The notes beneath the pieces were generated by a model that saw nothing but the letters and a program-made list of their open reading frames with translations, searched no databases and had not been told where the DNA came from. The translations under genes and the position numbers were made by a program. Positions 42,309 to 51,635 of a stretch of 64,000 nt of DNA are shown here, in pieces; position 1 is the first letter of the stretch, and every line of letters starts with the position of its first letter. The stretch is from NCBI GenBank assembly GCA_963748385.1, contig CAVVIQ010000015.1, forward strand, positions 118,330-182,329, in the 5' to 3' direction. The stretch comes from Rhodoblastus sp963748385. Its GTDB lineage: Bacteria > Pseudomonadota > Alphaproteobacteria > Rhizobiales > Beijerinckiaceae.

Positions 42309-42913
42309 GCGCGAACGAAGCGAATTTGCCGGCAATAAGCCGCGGCGCTCGCGCGCTGGCTGATAAGGAGCGATCGGCGCCACCGCCACCCTTGGCGCCG
42401 TTTTATGATGGCCTCGCGCCGCTCTTCCTGGCCCTCAAGGCGGCCGAAACCATTTGGAATATCGTGCTCAGGCTGAAATTCGACCTTGATCGACCGAACG
42501 GCCTCAGCCGCAATCAAGCGCTCCAAGCCCTCGATGACCTTCAGGCTTCGGGGCGGCTGTCCCGGTTCCACGAGGCTGTTGCGGGCGCGCGGGAAAGAGC
42601 AAACCCCGGCGACATAATCGGGACATTGACGGCCGCTCTGTCCATCCTCTCCCGCGCCTGCCCCCCAAACTTCATCACAGGGGCGACGTACGAACTCGGA
42701 ATGATCGAAGCGTCGAAAGGAGCCGTCGCGCTCGCGGCGAGGGATTGTGTCCTCGCTGAGGATCGGCGCTTTCGCCCGCCCGAACTCTGCGAACTGATCG
42801 CGGCCGCGACAAAGCGCGAAGAGGAGCTTTCAGCCCTCGCCGGAAACCTCAAGTTCCTGATGGCGTGGAAGCGTCAACCGGAGAGCATGGATCGCTTGTC
42901 GGAATGGGAGTGA
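42305..42913 (+). CDS. Partner ORF of the replication protein
   Basis: A 202-residue mainly helical protein, starting in the stop of the initiator gene (ATGA). The position, directly after the initiator, is that of a helicase loader (as lambda P) or a co-initiator. It has no recognisable ATPase motif, so the role is positional inference only. Confidence 0.6.
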   Translation: MSANEANLPAISRGARALADKERSAPPPPLAPFYDGLAPLFLALKAAETIWNIVLRLKFDLDRPNGLSRNQALQALDDLQASGRLSRFHEAVAGARERANPGDIIGTLTAALSILSRACPPNFITGATYELGMIEASKGAVALAARDCVLAEDRRFRPPELCELIAAATKREEELSALAGNLKFLMAWKRQPESMDRLSEWE

Positions 42914-43090
42914 GAGGGCGCTCGGCCGTTCAAGACCCTGCTTTGATTCGGCGACCCTGTTGCGAGGCTCAAAAGTCGTCGCCACAGCGTGATTGAGGCA
43001 TATTTTTTCCGTCTCAGAGCGAAAACTGAACGCGCGCGAACGCCTACAAACACTGTAAACATTATGATTTTTTCGGCTTCTCGGTTATCA

Positions 43091-43108
43091 TGTCCAAGAC
43101 TTGTCCAA
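43091..43108 (-). promoter_or_regulatory. Paired heptamer site, internal
   Basis: TGTCCAA repeated with 11-bp spacing on the plus strand (TTGGACA pairs on the minus), 46 bp before the start of the next gene. It is the inverted counterpart of the sites near both element ends, so it may be an operator of the downstream operon. Confidence 0.55.
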
Positions 43109-43153
43109 TACCTTAACGCCAGACAGATTCTGGCAACCCTCGGAGCCCGCCCC

Positions 43154-43861
43154 ATGAGCCTCGCCGTCGTCAAAAACCCGCCGCCCGCCGATCCGCTCGC
43201 TGCGCTCCATTCGGAACGGGCCGACCTACAACGCCAGATCGCCGATAATGCTGCGACGATCACTCGGCTGAAAATCCTCGAGGGCGTGAAAGCCTCTGTG
43301 CTGGCGACGATCGGCGACATTGGCCGCCGGGAAATCGAGGCGATGACGGAATGGGCGAAGGCCGGTTGCTCTGGTGATGCGCCGGCGCCGCTGTCCGATG
43401 AACGCGCCGACGCCGCAAAGCGCTTGGCCGCTGCCCGGCTGCAAATCGAATCCGCTGAGGCAGTCCGCGGCGAACTCGAGGCCCGCCAAGCCGAGGCCAG
43501 CGCCAGCCTTGGCGAAATTGACGCGAGGATCGACGCCGCGATTCTCGACGTGCTCGAAACGGACTTTCACGCCGCCAACAAAAAATTCTCCCGCGCTCTT
43601 GCCGACGCCCGGCTCTTGGCCGCCGATGTTTTTGGCGCGCGGGCCGCGATTCTTTCGCAGGCCGAGACGTTGAAAATGCGCGGCAGGATCGAAGAGGCCG
43701 TGCCGATCTTTCGCCGCGTCGAGGAATTGGACCGGCAACCGATCGACGTTGACGCAAACCCCCTTGGCGCCGAGGTAGCCGCCGCCGCGGAAGCCGCCAG
43801 CCGCCGCGCCTTGGCCATGAAAGCGGGCGAAGCCGCGAGCGCGAAGGAATTTGCCCGATGA
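43154..43861 (+). CDS. Coiled-coil element protein
   Basis: A 235-residue protein, mostly alpha-helical with long coiled-coil stretches (about residues 20-110). Alanine- and glutamate-rich. First gene of a new packed run that ends at the 44781 hairpin, overlapping the next by ATGA. No recognised domain. Confidence 0.6.
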   Translation: MSLAVVKNPPPADPLAALHSERADLQRQIADNAATITRLKILEGVKASVLATIGDIGRREIEAMTEWAKAGCSGDAPAPLSDERADAAKRLAAARLQIESAEAVRGELEARQAEASASLGEIDARIDAAILDVLETDFHAANKKFSRALADARLLAADVFGARAAILSQAETLKMRGRIEEAVPIFRRVEELDRQPIDVDANPLGAEVAAAAEAASRRALAMKAGEAASAKEFAR

Positions 43862-44235
43862 TCCGCCCTGAAATGATCGCGCCGCTGGCCGCCGTTCACG
43901 CTGCTGGCGCCGATCTGAGCGCCCTCAGCAAGACCGCGAGCTTCGATCGGCACTGTGAGGGCTTGGCGAAGGCCCTGACGGCGCTGGAACAGGCCGTGGG
44001 GGCTTTGGAGCATATTCTCGCCGCCGAGGAGCCCCCGCCGTTCTACGGGCACGCTGATGGCGAGGAAGCCCGCGACGCCGCGCGCATCGCCGCGCTGGAA
44101 AGCGAACTCGCCAAGCTGAGGGCCAGAAGCTCACCGGGCGCTTATCCCGAAGCTTTGGTGAAAACGCTCAACCCTGGGCCTGCCGCCGCCGATTGGATTG
44201 CGGGCCAACATCGCGGCCGCTTCGGAGGGAATTGA
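43858..44235 (+). CDS. Hypothetical element protein
   Basis: A 125-residue helical protein with no known domain; overlaps its upstream neighbour by ATGA and precedes the next ORF by two bases. Confidence 0.55.
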   Translation: MIRPEMIAPLAAVHAAGADLSALSKTASFDRHCEGLAKALTALEQAVGALEHILAAEEPPPFYGHADGEEARDAARIAALESELAKLRARSSPGAYPEALVKTLNPGPAAADWIAGQHRGRFGGN

Positions 44236-44237
44236 CC

Positions 44238-44519
44238 ATGACCCGCAGTTCATTCGAGATCGCGCGGCAGATCGGGATGACCGCCGAGAAGCGGGTCGAT
44301 CCTGCTGACGCCCTGCCTCAGCCTTTGCGGAAGGATTTTCTCACGGCCATGGCCGCGCTCGACAAGGCCAAGACGCCCGAGGAAGTCGAGAAGGCGCGCG
44401 AGTTCGCCTTCGATGTTCACGCAAAAATCTCGGAACTCCGTGACCACGAGCGCGCCACGGCTGAATTCAAAAAGGCGCTGGCCTCGCCGCGCGACTTCAC
44501 GAAAGGGTTTGAGAAATGA
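44238..44519 (+). CDS. Hypothetical element protein
   Basis: A 93-residue protein, MTRSSFEIARQIGMTAEKRVD at its N-terminus, then an acidic helical region. Overlaps the next gene by ATGA. Confidence 0.55.
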   Translation: MTRSSFEIARQIGMTAEKRVDPADALPQPLRKDFLTAMAALDKAKTPEEVEKAREFAFDVHAKISELRDHERATAEFKKALASPRDFTKGFEK

Positions 44520-44740
44520 CGACGACGACCACCCAAACCGCGACCGGGGCGAAAACCGTCGTGACGATGGTGCTGGCGAATGGGGCCGCCGCCCCCAGCA
44601 TCATTCACCTGAGCGATGCGACGACGGTTGCGCCCGCCGCCGATGGCTCGATTCAGGTGGATGCGAAGCACGTTCCCGCACTGATGAATGCCGGCTGGGC
44701 CTTCAAAATGAGCGGGACGAGCAACGTTCCCGCAATCTGA
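44516..44740 (+). CDS. Small hypothetical element protein
   Basis: A 74-residue protein with a Thr-rich N-terminus, then a conserved-looking C-terminus VPALMNAGWAFKMSG. This last feature recalls small phage proteins found near packaging genes, but it is not a firm match. Last gene before a strong terminator. Confidence 0.55.
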   Translation: MTTTTTQTATGAKTVVTMVLANGAAAPSIIHLSDATTVAPAADGSIQVDAKHVPALMNAGWAFKMSGTSNVPAI

Positions 44741-44780
44741 GCGAGTTTCGCGCCTGTGCTCCAATGCGGGCGTGGAAGGG

Positions 44781-44817
44781 CGGCGGCGCGACTATCGAGG
44801 GCGCGCCGCCGTTTTTT
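44781..44817 (+). terminator. Rho-independent terminator before terminase genes
   Basis: Stem CGGCGGCGCG/CGCGCCGCCG (44781-44790 and 44802-44811) with a T6 tail, 40 bp after the stop. It separates the small-ORF run from the terminase pair. Confidence 0.88.
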
Positions 44818-44834
44818 AGGGGAAAAGCAAGACG

Positions 44835-45479
44835 ATGAAGCGTCCGCGCAACTGGAAAACCGGACCGGGCTGCAAGGTCTGCCTTCATCCTGAGCGAGCC
44901 CGGTTGGAAACCCTTCGGGCGGCCGGCGCGAGCTATGAGAGCCTGGCCAAAAAGTTCGAGGGCGTCAGCAAGGATCAAATCTTCCGCCACTGGAAAAAAT
45001 GCGTTCCCGCCGAGCGCAAAGCGTCGCTTGTCGCCGGGCCTGGCGTGAAGATCGAAGAACTCGCCGAGAAGGCGGCGGAAAGTGGCTTGGGTCTTCTCGA
45101 CAGCTTCGCCCATATGCGCGCCCGGCTCTTCGCTTCCTTTGACGCCGCGTGCGATGCCGGCGACAGGTCGGGCCAGAGCATGATCGCCGGCCGGCTCATG
45201 GAGGTCTTGCGCGAGGTCGGGAAATTGACCGGCGAAATCCGGCAACTCGCGCCGGGCGGCGTCACGATCAACAATAATCTCGCCATCATGAACAGCCCGG
45301 CGATTGCCGAAATGCAGGCGGCGATTATCCGAGCGCTTGCGCCCTACCCCGAGGCCAGGGCGGCGGTTGTGGCGGCCTTGCGCCGGCATGAAGGGGTGAC
45401 GGCCCCGCCGCTTATCGAGGCCGTTGTGAAGCCCGCTATGGCGATCGAATGCGAGGCGATCGATGTTGCAGCCGAATGA
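44835..45479 (+). CDS. Terminase small subunit-like DNA-binding protein
   Basis: A 214-residue protein. CKVCLHPERARLETLRAAG is a small CxxC element followed by helix-turn-helix-like ASYESLAKKFEGVSKDQIFRHW, then a helical oligomerisation segment. This is a common layout for TerS proteins that recognise the packaging site, and its position just before TerL supports it (the two genes overlap by 17 bp). Confidence 0.7.
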   Translation: MKRPRNWKTGPGCKVCLHPERARLETLRAAGASYESLAKKFEGVSKDQIFRHWKKCVPAERKASLVAGPGVKIEELAEKAAESGLGLLDSFAHMRARLFASFDAACDAGDRSGQSMIAGRLMEVLREVGKLTGEIRQLAPGGVTINNNLAIMNSPAIAEMQAAIIRALAPYPEARAAVVAALRRHEGVTAPPLIEAVVKPAMAIECEAIDVAAE

Positions 45480-46942
45480 TCTTTCCATTTTCGGGCATTT
45501 TGCCGATGCGCTGGAAAATTCCTGGCGCTCAAAGGCTCTGCCGCATCAAATCGAGCCCGAGGGCGATTGGTGGACGATTTGGGCTCTGATCGCCGGCCGC
45601 GGCGCTGGCAAGACCCGCGCGGGCGCTGAATGGGTGCTGGAACAGATCGCGGCGGGCCGAAAGCGCCTCGCCCTGATCGCGCCCACGGCCGCCGACGCGC
45701 GCGACGTCATGGTTGAGGGCGAGAGCGGGATCCTCGCTTGCGCGCCCGAATGGAATTGCCCGGTCTACGAGCCCTCGAAACGTCGCCTGACCTGGCCGAA
45801 TGGCGCGATGGCGACCACCTACAGCGCCGAGGAAAGCCAACGCCTTCGCGGGCCTCAGCATGACGCCGCATGGGCGGACGAATTGGCCGCTTGGAGCGAT
45901 GCTCAAGCGACTTGGGACATGCTCAATTTTGGCCTTCGCCTCGGTACTCGCCCGCGCATCATGGTCACGACCACGCCGAAGCCGACAAAGCTCTTGCGCG
46001 ACATCATCGCGCGACAAGGGCGCGACGTTGCGATAACTCGCGCCGGGACGCGGGACAACGCGGCAAACCTCGCCCCGTCCTTCCTGGCGACCGTCGAAGC
46101 CCAATATGCCGGGACGCGGCTCGGCCGGCAGGAACTCGACGGCGAGCTTCTGACCGATACGCCGGGCGCCTTGTGGTCGCTGGACATGATCGAGGCCGCG
46201 CGCATCCGGCGCGATGAGATTTCCCGACATGAGGCGCATCGTGGTGGCGATCGATCCGGCTGTGACCTCTAATGCCGACAGCGACGAAACCGGGCTGATC
46301 GTGGCGGGCGTCGGCGTGGACGGCAAGGGGTACGTGCTTGAGGACCGCAGCGGACGCTACAGCCCAACAGAATGGGCGCGCGAGGCCGTCGCCGCCTATC
46401 ACAAGCACCGCGCTGATCGCATCGTCGCCGAGGTCAACAATGGCGGCGAGATGGTCGAGCATACTGTCCGCGTGGTCGATCCGAATGTGAGCTTCAAGGC
46501 GGTTCACGCGAGCCGGGGCAAGCTGACGCGCGCCGAGCCGATTTCAGCACTCTATGAGCAAGGGAGAGTCCGCCATGCTGGCGCTTTTCCAATTCTCGAA
46601 ACGCAAATGTCTGAGTTTACAGCCGGCGGCCTGGCAGGCGGCGGCAGTCCTGACCGAATGGACGCGCTGGTTTGGGCTCTGACGGAGTTGATGATTGGCG
46701 CCGATGGGACCGCGATCATCGAGTTTTACCGACAGCTCGTCCAAGGGATGCGCCGCGGCGGCGGCCAGATCATCGAAGGCCGGGCGCAAGCATTGGTGAC
46801 GCTCCGGGCGCCGGAAGGGCTATCGGCCGCCTACACGCTGTCCGGGGAAAGTCTGTCCATCCCGGATGATCGCCTTGTGCAGGTCGCCGAAAGCGATGCG
46901 CCGGGGCTTTTGGGGGCCGGATTTGAGAAGGCAGAACAGTAG
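45463..46942 (+). CDS. Phage terminase large subunit (frameshifted)
   Basis: The packaging motor. ATPase Walker A is IAGRGAGKTRAGAEWV, Walker B AAWADELAAWSD, and VTTTPKPTKLL is the coupling motif. The nuclease part contains VVAIDPAVTS with the first catalytic Asp. After RRDEI the frame changes at a run of T (about 46218-46220); removing one T restores RRDEIPDMRRIVVAID, so it is a probable homopolymer error and the two parts are one gene of about 490 residues. Confidence 0.9.
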
Positions 46943-47130
46943 CGAGTTTCAGACTCCTGAGAAGCTGCGCGCTGCCCGGCGGCAAAAGCACCAAGTCAGA
47001 TCGCAACGGATCGAACGGGCATGGGGCGGAGCGACTACCGAGAGCCCAATCGAAGACGATTGCGACAAAATAGGACTTGACGTTCAACCGTCGGATTGGT
47101 TTAGTGACTTTTGTTTTTTGGAGGCTCTTA

Positions 47131-47549
47131 TGCGAAAGTTCTTTTCCACGATTATCATTGCCGCTGCGCTTTCGGGCTGTACCGCTCAATCGATAGTCGA
47201 AGCAAATGGTGGCCCAACCCGCGAGCAGGCGACAAGCGCGCCAAGACGTCCGCTTTCACCTGAAGAGACAAAAATCGTCCAAGATGCCATAGCCTCAACA
47301 CTCAAAGATCCGGCGGCGGCTCAATTCAAGATGCCTCTGCTCGTGATGTGGAAGCGCCCGAACAGCAGTTATGTCTATTGCGCCCAGGTCAACGGCAAAA
47401 ATTCCTACGGGGGCTATGTCGGGTTCTCTTGGTCGTACAATGTCGTATTCACGGACGAAAAAGGCAAAATTACCGATGTGCGCCCAATCGGCGTGGATTC
47501 CGGCGAAATTCATCCGGACGCAGACCTTTGCGCCGCCAACGGGTATTGA
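47131..47549 (+). CDS. Small lipoprotein-like element protein
   Basis: A 139-residue protein with a signal peptide and lipobox (IIIAAALSGC, Cys+1), suggesting a lipid-anchored periplasmic protein. A globular domain follows (KIVQDAIASTLKDPAAAQFK, YVYCAQVNGKNSYGGYVGF). This resembles the small family seen beside phage and integrative-element genes. Strong GGAG ribosome-binding site. It could be a superinfection-exclusion or surface lipoprotein; the function is not known. Confidence 0.6.
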
Positions 47550-47631
47550 CCCTGGCCGATCGTCCTATTTTGACGCCGGCAGTCTCACGCCCGCCCCGCG
47601 CTTTTCTCGGGGATGAACTCGACGCCGGCCC

Positions 47632-47976
47632 TCACTCATCGTTCTCCGCGCTCAAATCCTCAAGCGGGATCATCTTGCCAGCGGAAATATCATCGTCGCT
47701 CTCAACGTCGGTAAGCAGCCGCGCAATCATTTGGGCGATCGCGCGCGCCTCGTCCTTCGAAAATCGGCGGGTTTGAGTGCGGCGGGAAAGCTCGTCTTCG
47801 AAATAGACGTAGGAGACGGTGCGGCCAGCTGCGTCGTCGATGGCGAACGATTCCGTAGAGCTGCGAATTTTCAGCGGGAGCGTGATCGGCAATTTCGGCA
47901 TGGCCTCGTCCGCCTCGTCTCTCCGAATCCATTTGCGCCCGAATGTGGGGCGGCCAAATTTATCACGATGAGCCAA
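47632..47976 (-). CDS. Hypothetical protein, rhizobial small-protein family
   Basis: A 114-residue protein. ESFAIDDAAGRTVSYVYFED then SKDEARAIAQMIARLL is like a small conserved family in Hyphomicrobiales (the D-A-x-G...YVYFED...DEARxIA pattern) of unknown function. The start may instead be Met26 (47901). Convergent with the lipoprotein-like gene. Confidence 0.6.
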   Translation of the reverse strand: MAHRDKFGRPTFGRKWIRRDEADEAMPKLPITLPLKIRSSTESFAIDDAAGRTVSYVYFEDELSRRTQTRRFSKDEARAIAQMIARLLTDVESDDDISAGKMIPLEDLSAENDE

Positions 47977-48008
47977 GGTTCAATCCTGCGCGTCGAGATA
48001 GGTAGGTG

Positions 48009-48120
48009 AGCTACATTATCACGGATTTCTTGAGCCTGACGCCTACGCCGTCGCCATTTTCCAAGATGAACTCGATGCCCTCCGCTTCAAGGGCGGCGCG
48101 CATAATCATCGCCCGATCCT
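48009..48120 (-). pseudogene. C-terminal remnant of an XRE-family regulator
   Basis: The minus strand reads MRAALEAEGIEFILENGDG then GVRLKK, the conserved C-terminus of alphaproteobacterial XRE repressors (normally RAALEAAGVEFIxENGGGxGVRLRK). The helix-turn-helix half is not present upstream, so the gene is truncated or replaced. Confidence 0.5.
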
Positions 48121-48150
48121 CGCGCCGAATTGCGCGATTCGCCGAAATAA

Positions 48151-48212
48151 GCGGGGGATATTTCCCCGCGCCTCATCGGCAAGCCCAAGAAACAGGCGGG
48201 GGAAATTACCCC
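48151..48212. promoter_or_regulatory. Two similar palindromes, operator-like
   Basis: GGGGATATTTCCCC (48154-48167) and GGGGAAATTACCCC (48199-48212), centres 45 bp apart. On the minus strand the shared string is GGGG(A/T)AAT(A/T)TCCCCCGC. They lie between the regulator remnant and the plus-strand gene at 48278, as expected of twin repressor operators. Confidence 0.55.
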
Positions 48213-48277
48213 TTTGATTTTGCAGAAATAATTTGATCCGATCGCCCTGCGTTTCAACCAATGAAAGGACCATCGCC

Positions 48278-48475
48278 ATGACCAAGAACGCCACCACCGC
48301 CGACCTCGGAATTATCCCTCTTTCGCAGCTTTCGAACGATCCGGCCCTCCGCGCCTTCTTCGACCGCGGCGAGCATTTCAGCGGCGACCAGTTCGCGCTT
48401 CCGGCGCCGAGAAAGCCTGACCTCAAGACCGGCGCCGCCGTACAGGCACCCGCCCGCGCCGTCGAATTCGCCTGA
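48278..48475 (+). CDS. Small hypothetical element protein
   Basis: A 65-residue protein: LGIIPLSQLSNDPALRAFFDR then a proline/alanine-rich tail. AAAGGA precedes the start. Followed 36 bp later by another short ORF with the same type of ribosome-binding site. Confidence 0.6.
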   Translation: MTKNATTADLGIIPLSQLSNDPALRAFFDRGEHFSGDQFALPAPRKPDLKTGAAVQAPARAVEFA

Positions 48476-48511
48476 CAGCCGAAACAACCCGCCGACGAAA
48501 GGACCACTTCC

Positions 48512-48805
48512 ATGATCGAGAAAACCGCAACCGCCGACCTCGCCCGCCGCCTCGACGACGCCCTCGCCGCCATCGCCAGCGCGGCCGATGACGACGCGAT
48601 CGAACGCGCCGCCGACCTCCGGGATGAGATAATCGACCAGATCGAACGCGCGCCGGGCTCGAGCCTCGCCGACCTGATCTTGAAGGCGCGGGCCTGCAAA
48701 GCCTTCTATCCCGATTGCCGGCCCTTTGATCCGGGTGAGGGCGCCAGCCAGGACAAGCGGATCGCGTCGGCGATTGTGGAGGGCCTGGCCACCCTGGCGC
48801 TGTGA
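48512..48805 (+). CDS. Small hypothetical element protein
   Basis: A 97-residue acidic helical protein, with GAAAGGA upstream. Same operon as the preceding ORF. No known domain. Confidence 0.6.
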   Translation: MIEKTATADLARRLDDALAAIASAADDDAIERAADLRDEIIDQIERAPGSSLADLILKARACKAFYPDCRPFDPGEGASQDKRIASAIVEGLATLAL

Positions 48806-48865
48806 CGGCCGGCGCACCATATCAGCCCCTAGCCGAGGCTTCGCCCCAAGAGCCAAGGCCAACGG

Positions 48866-48900
48866 AACGCCCGCCACGGATGTACTGGCGGGCGTTTTTT
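48866..48900 (+). terminator. Rho-independent terminator
   Basis: Perfect arms AACGCCCGCCA/TGGCGGGCGTT with a 9-nt loop, followed by a T run. It ends the two-gene short-ORF unit and separates it from the cargo operon. Confidence 0.9.
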
Positions 48901-49193
48901 GTTATCGGAAAATGGAATTTGTCACCGGCCGTCGCAAAGTTCGCCCGCATTCGGCAGGACCAACCTCCTCACCATCCCCCTTATGATCCGCAAGAAATCA
49001 ATATCTTGGCTTAGGTGGTCCGCCAGCGCGCAAATCTGGTGGGTCAATTGCGGTTCCATTTAACTGTTCAACGGCCCAGACGGGTTTGGCCTCGGGTCGA
49101 AGGCGGGACCATATGGCCCTTTGCCTTTTTTAAGTGATTTGCGATAAGCTGCGACATCAACCCGCCAGTTCTTCGCATTCTGCGTGTCCAAAA
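48901..49193. other. Non-coding region before cargo operon
   Basis: No gene is supported in these 293 bp. It should contain the promoter of the three-gene operon. The composition becomes AT-richer towards the right. Confidence 0.4.
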
Positions 49194-49937
49194 ATGACAG
49201 AAAAATTGTGGGAAGCGAACTCGCTGAGGCTGACGCTTTTTAATCAGGAGAATGTTCCTGCCGAGCGCAGCTTATTTAAGGAGATTTTTGGCGAGGAACC
49301 CGACATCAAAGAAGTCCGCGCGAAAGAAGGATTCGCGCGAGAAGAGGGCGATATCGGCGAATACCACGTAGGCGTTTTTTCCAGCCCGATACGCATCGAT
49401 GTCATGTTATTTTTATCGGCCACCAAAGTCGAGGCCTCCGCGTTCGCGCCTGAGGTTAAAATTTCGATCGGTCCTTTTTCCGAAGTGCTTCCCCATTTCG
49501 TCGCGCCTATCCAAAAATGGCTTCCGAACGCTGGGATAAAGCTTAACCGCATAGCGTTTTCAGGCGTCGTTTTTGCTATGGCGGAAGACGCTGCTCAAAC
49601 TTATGAAATTCTCCGCGCTCAGCTTAAGAGCGTGCGGGTCATGAAAGAAATGAGTGATCTAAATTTCCGGGTTAATTGGAGAAGGAAAACTAAAACGACC
49701 AAAAGCAAATATTTGAACAGGCTCGCTACGTGGTCAGCGAACCGATTTACGTTGGCCGCTGGCGCCTTTGGCGAGGTCAAGCTCGCCACGACGGAAACGT
49801 TTGCAGCTAGGCTTGATTTCGATATCAGCACGCCCGCGGAAGACACCGGCGCCTTGCGACCCAGCGTTCTTGTGCCAATCTTCCAGGAAATGGTCCATTT
49901 GGCTGGTGAGAACGTTATGAAGGGAGAGGTCAAGTGA
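49194..49937 (+). CDS. Unknown protein, first gene of three-gene cargo operon
   Basis: A 247-residue cytosolic protein without a recognisable domain. Alternating strands and helices in the N-terminal two-thirds (VGVFSSPIRIDVMLFL, then LNRIAFSGVVFAMA), and a mixed C-terminus. AT-richer than the chromosome. No strong ribosome-binding site; the start at 49194 is uncertain and an earlier start is possible. The stop overlaps the GTG start of the next gene. Confidence 0.6.
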   Translation: MTEKLWEANSLRLTLFNQENVPAERSLFKEIFGEEPDIKEVRAKEGFAREEGDIGEYHVGVFSSPIRIDVMLFLSATKVEASAFAPEVKISIGPFSEVLPHFVAPIQKWLPNAGIKLNRIAFSGVVFAMAEDAAQTYEILRAQLKSVRVMKEMSDLNFRVNWRRKTKTTKSKYLNRLATWSANRFTLAAGAFGEVKLATTETFAARLDFDISTPAEDTGALRPSVLVPIFQEMVHLAGENVMKGEVK

Positions 49938-50677
49938 CGTATTCCCACGCTGGCTTGCTCGCCGAACGACTGCTCAAATCCGAGCCGGGATCAGTCCCCA
50001 ATTCGGCTTTTGACGTCGATATCGAGAAAGGTGCGTCGTATGATTATCTGCTCCCGACGCTGGTTTCCGACCCGAGCAAATTCCGAGCCTATCTCGGCAT
50101 ATTTGAAATTTCCGATGCGACCGCCTTCGCGCCGGCGGGAGAAATATTTTCGATTGCGTCGCCAGAGCTTCCCGTCCTGCCGCATGCCTTTGCCGTTGTG
50201 ACAGAAGGGAGAGCGCCCGAAAGGTTGCCGTACGGCAATTTTCCGTTGTTACTCCGCCGACAACAAGTCGCGCTTTTGAAGAGTGAAGCAGAACTTTTGA
50301 TTGCGTCCCGCGCCCAATATTTGGTGGAGGGCCAGGCGGCGGCGCTCCTGCGCCAGATTGCCGTACTGTTCGCAGATGAAGAAGAGTTTTGTGAGAGCGG
50401 GATGTTTCCGTCGATGGCGTCGCTTGCAGCCTTCCTGGACTTTTTGATAGCTGCACGCCCGTCACGGTTGCCGAGCGTCGCAATAAATTCTGAAGGAGAA
50501 TATATCGCCTCTTGGTCGCCATCCAAATTCGCGAAGCTTTCGATTACCTTTCGCGCTGGTGCGGGTCAACGCTGGGTTGCCGTTGACGTCGATAATAAAC
50601 GTACCGAGAAGGGCGAACTCGTTGGAGGCGGTTTTGAGCCTCTTCCCACCCCTTTCGATCAATGGTTGCGATCTTGA
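49934..50677 (+). CDS. Unknown protein, second gene of cargo operon
   Basis: A 247-residue protein starting at GTG (GTGA overlap). N-terminus MTYSHAGLLAERLLKSEPG; a hydrophobic middle (LLRQIAVLFADEEEF); C-terminal beta-rich segment PSVAINSEGEYIASWSPSKF resembling a small beta module sometimes found in toxin-antitoxin or immunity proteins. That resemblance is loose. It overlaps the next gene by 16 bp. Confidence 0.6.
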   Translation: MTYSHAGLLAERLLKSEPGSVPNSAFDVDIEKGASYDYLLPTLVSDPSKFRAYLGIFEISDATAFAPAGEIFSIASPELPVLPHAFAVVTEGRAPERLPYGNFPLLLRRQQVALLKSEAELLIASRAQYLVEGQAAALLRQIAVLFADEEEFCESGMFPSMASLAAFLDFLIAARPSRLPSVAINSEGEYIASWSPSKFAKLSITFRAGAGQRWVAVDVDNKRTEKGELVGGGFEPLPTPFDQWLRS

Positions 50678-51123
50678 AGGGCGACAGAGTTCCGGATCAA
50701 CATCATGTTGTTATGCACATATCGCCTTCTCACGCATGGGAAGTGCTTCCGGATGGAACGAAGGGGGGCGTTTCATACGAGGCGATAAGAGTTGATGACG
50801 ATGGAATTTCATGCAATTGGCTAGAGTTCTTTAAGGGATCAGAAGAAGAACAATATCAACAGACTTGTCTCGCCCTTTCTAGATGCCGGACCGTGCGCCG
50901 AACCCATCTGACAGGAAAAATCCGCGTACGAAAAATAATTGAAGCTGGTGAACTTAATAAAAAGCAGTTGTCCGTCGAACACGACCCCATCGAACACCCG
51001 GAACCAAATCCTGCGCATTCATTGACGAAGGGTGCGTGCCGCGACGATGTCGAAATTCGACAGGCGATAGCGGTTCAATTGGCAGTGGAGAAATATTGGT
51101 CGGGGTCGAATTTTCCAAAATGA
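50662..51123 (+). CDS. Unknown protein, third gene of cargo operon
   Basis: A 153-residue protein with no signal peptide or transmembrane helix. KGGVSYEAIRVDDDGISCNW then a helical C-terminus. Its 5' end lies within the preceding gene, so the three products are made together. Function unknown. Confidence 0.6.
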   Translation: MVAILKGDRVPDQHHVVMHISPSHAWEVLPDGTKGGVSYEAIRVDDDGISCNWLEFFKGSEEEQYQQTCLALSRCRTVRRTHLTGKIRVRKIIEAGELNKKQLSVEHDPIEHPEPNPAHSLTKGACRDDVEIRQAIAVQLAVEKYWSGSNFPK

Positions 51124-51314
51124 ACTTCGCCGGCCTCATCCCTCCTTTTTGGGCCGCGCCAGTAGCTTGCGGGCGTGGTGGGCCGGGCCTTCCTTGATCC
51201 GCTTCGCGCATATAGGCTTCAGAGCTGCCGATGATGGGCTTATAAAAAAATACTCGCGCAGTAATATGATGCGTCACGGTTCTTTCGCGGCAGATTGCCG
51301 CTGAGTGGCCACGC

Positions 51315-51573
51315 TCAATTCCCACCCATTCCCGGCGCGCGGTAGCCCGCCCAATCCGGCATAACCGCACAGTCCCGCGCCCCGCAGGCCGAGCACCGGA
51401 ACCGCCGCGCCCTGGCGATCTTCGGGAACAGCGTCGAGTTCGGGAAACCCGATTGCATCGAAGGTGACAGCGCCGGAATGACCGCAGGCGCGGCAGAACG
51501 TGCAGACGCCCGTCAGGCCCTGCGTCTTCAAATGGGCGATCGAGGGCGGCGGGGCGGAGGGCTTGGCAGGCAT
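51315..51573 (-). CDS. Zinc-ribbon-like protein (frameshifted)
   Basis: An N-terminal CTFCRACGH (two CxxC) and, in another frame after a break near 51410, FRCSACGARDC then VMPDWAG. Joining the two gives a compact double-CxxC zinc-ribbon of about 85 residues, as in a family of small Hyphomicrobiales proteins. The frame as written gives a nonsense tail. It lies next to attR and is preceded by the right-end heptamer site. Confidence 0.6.
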
Positions 51574-51635
51574 CGTCGGCGCCCTCGCAAAGCGGTCGCA
51601 ATCGTTCGCAAAAGTCCGCCCTAATCCGCTCCCGG

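Noticed and set aside
46214..46942. A separate nuclease-like gene after terminase
   Set aside because: It is the C-terminal part of TerL; removal of one T at about 46219 joins the two frames.
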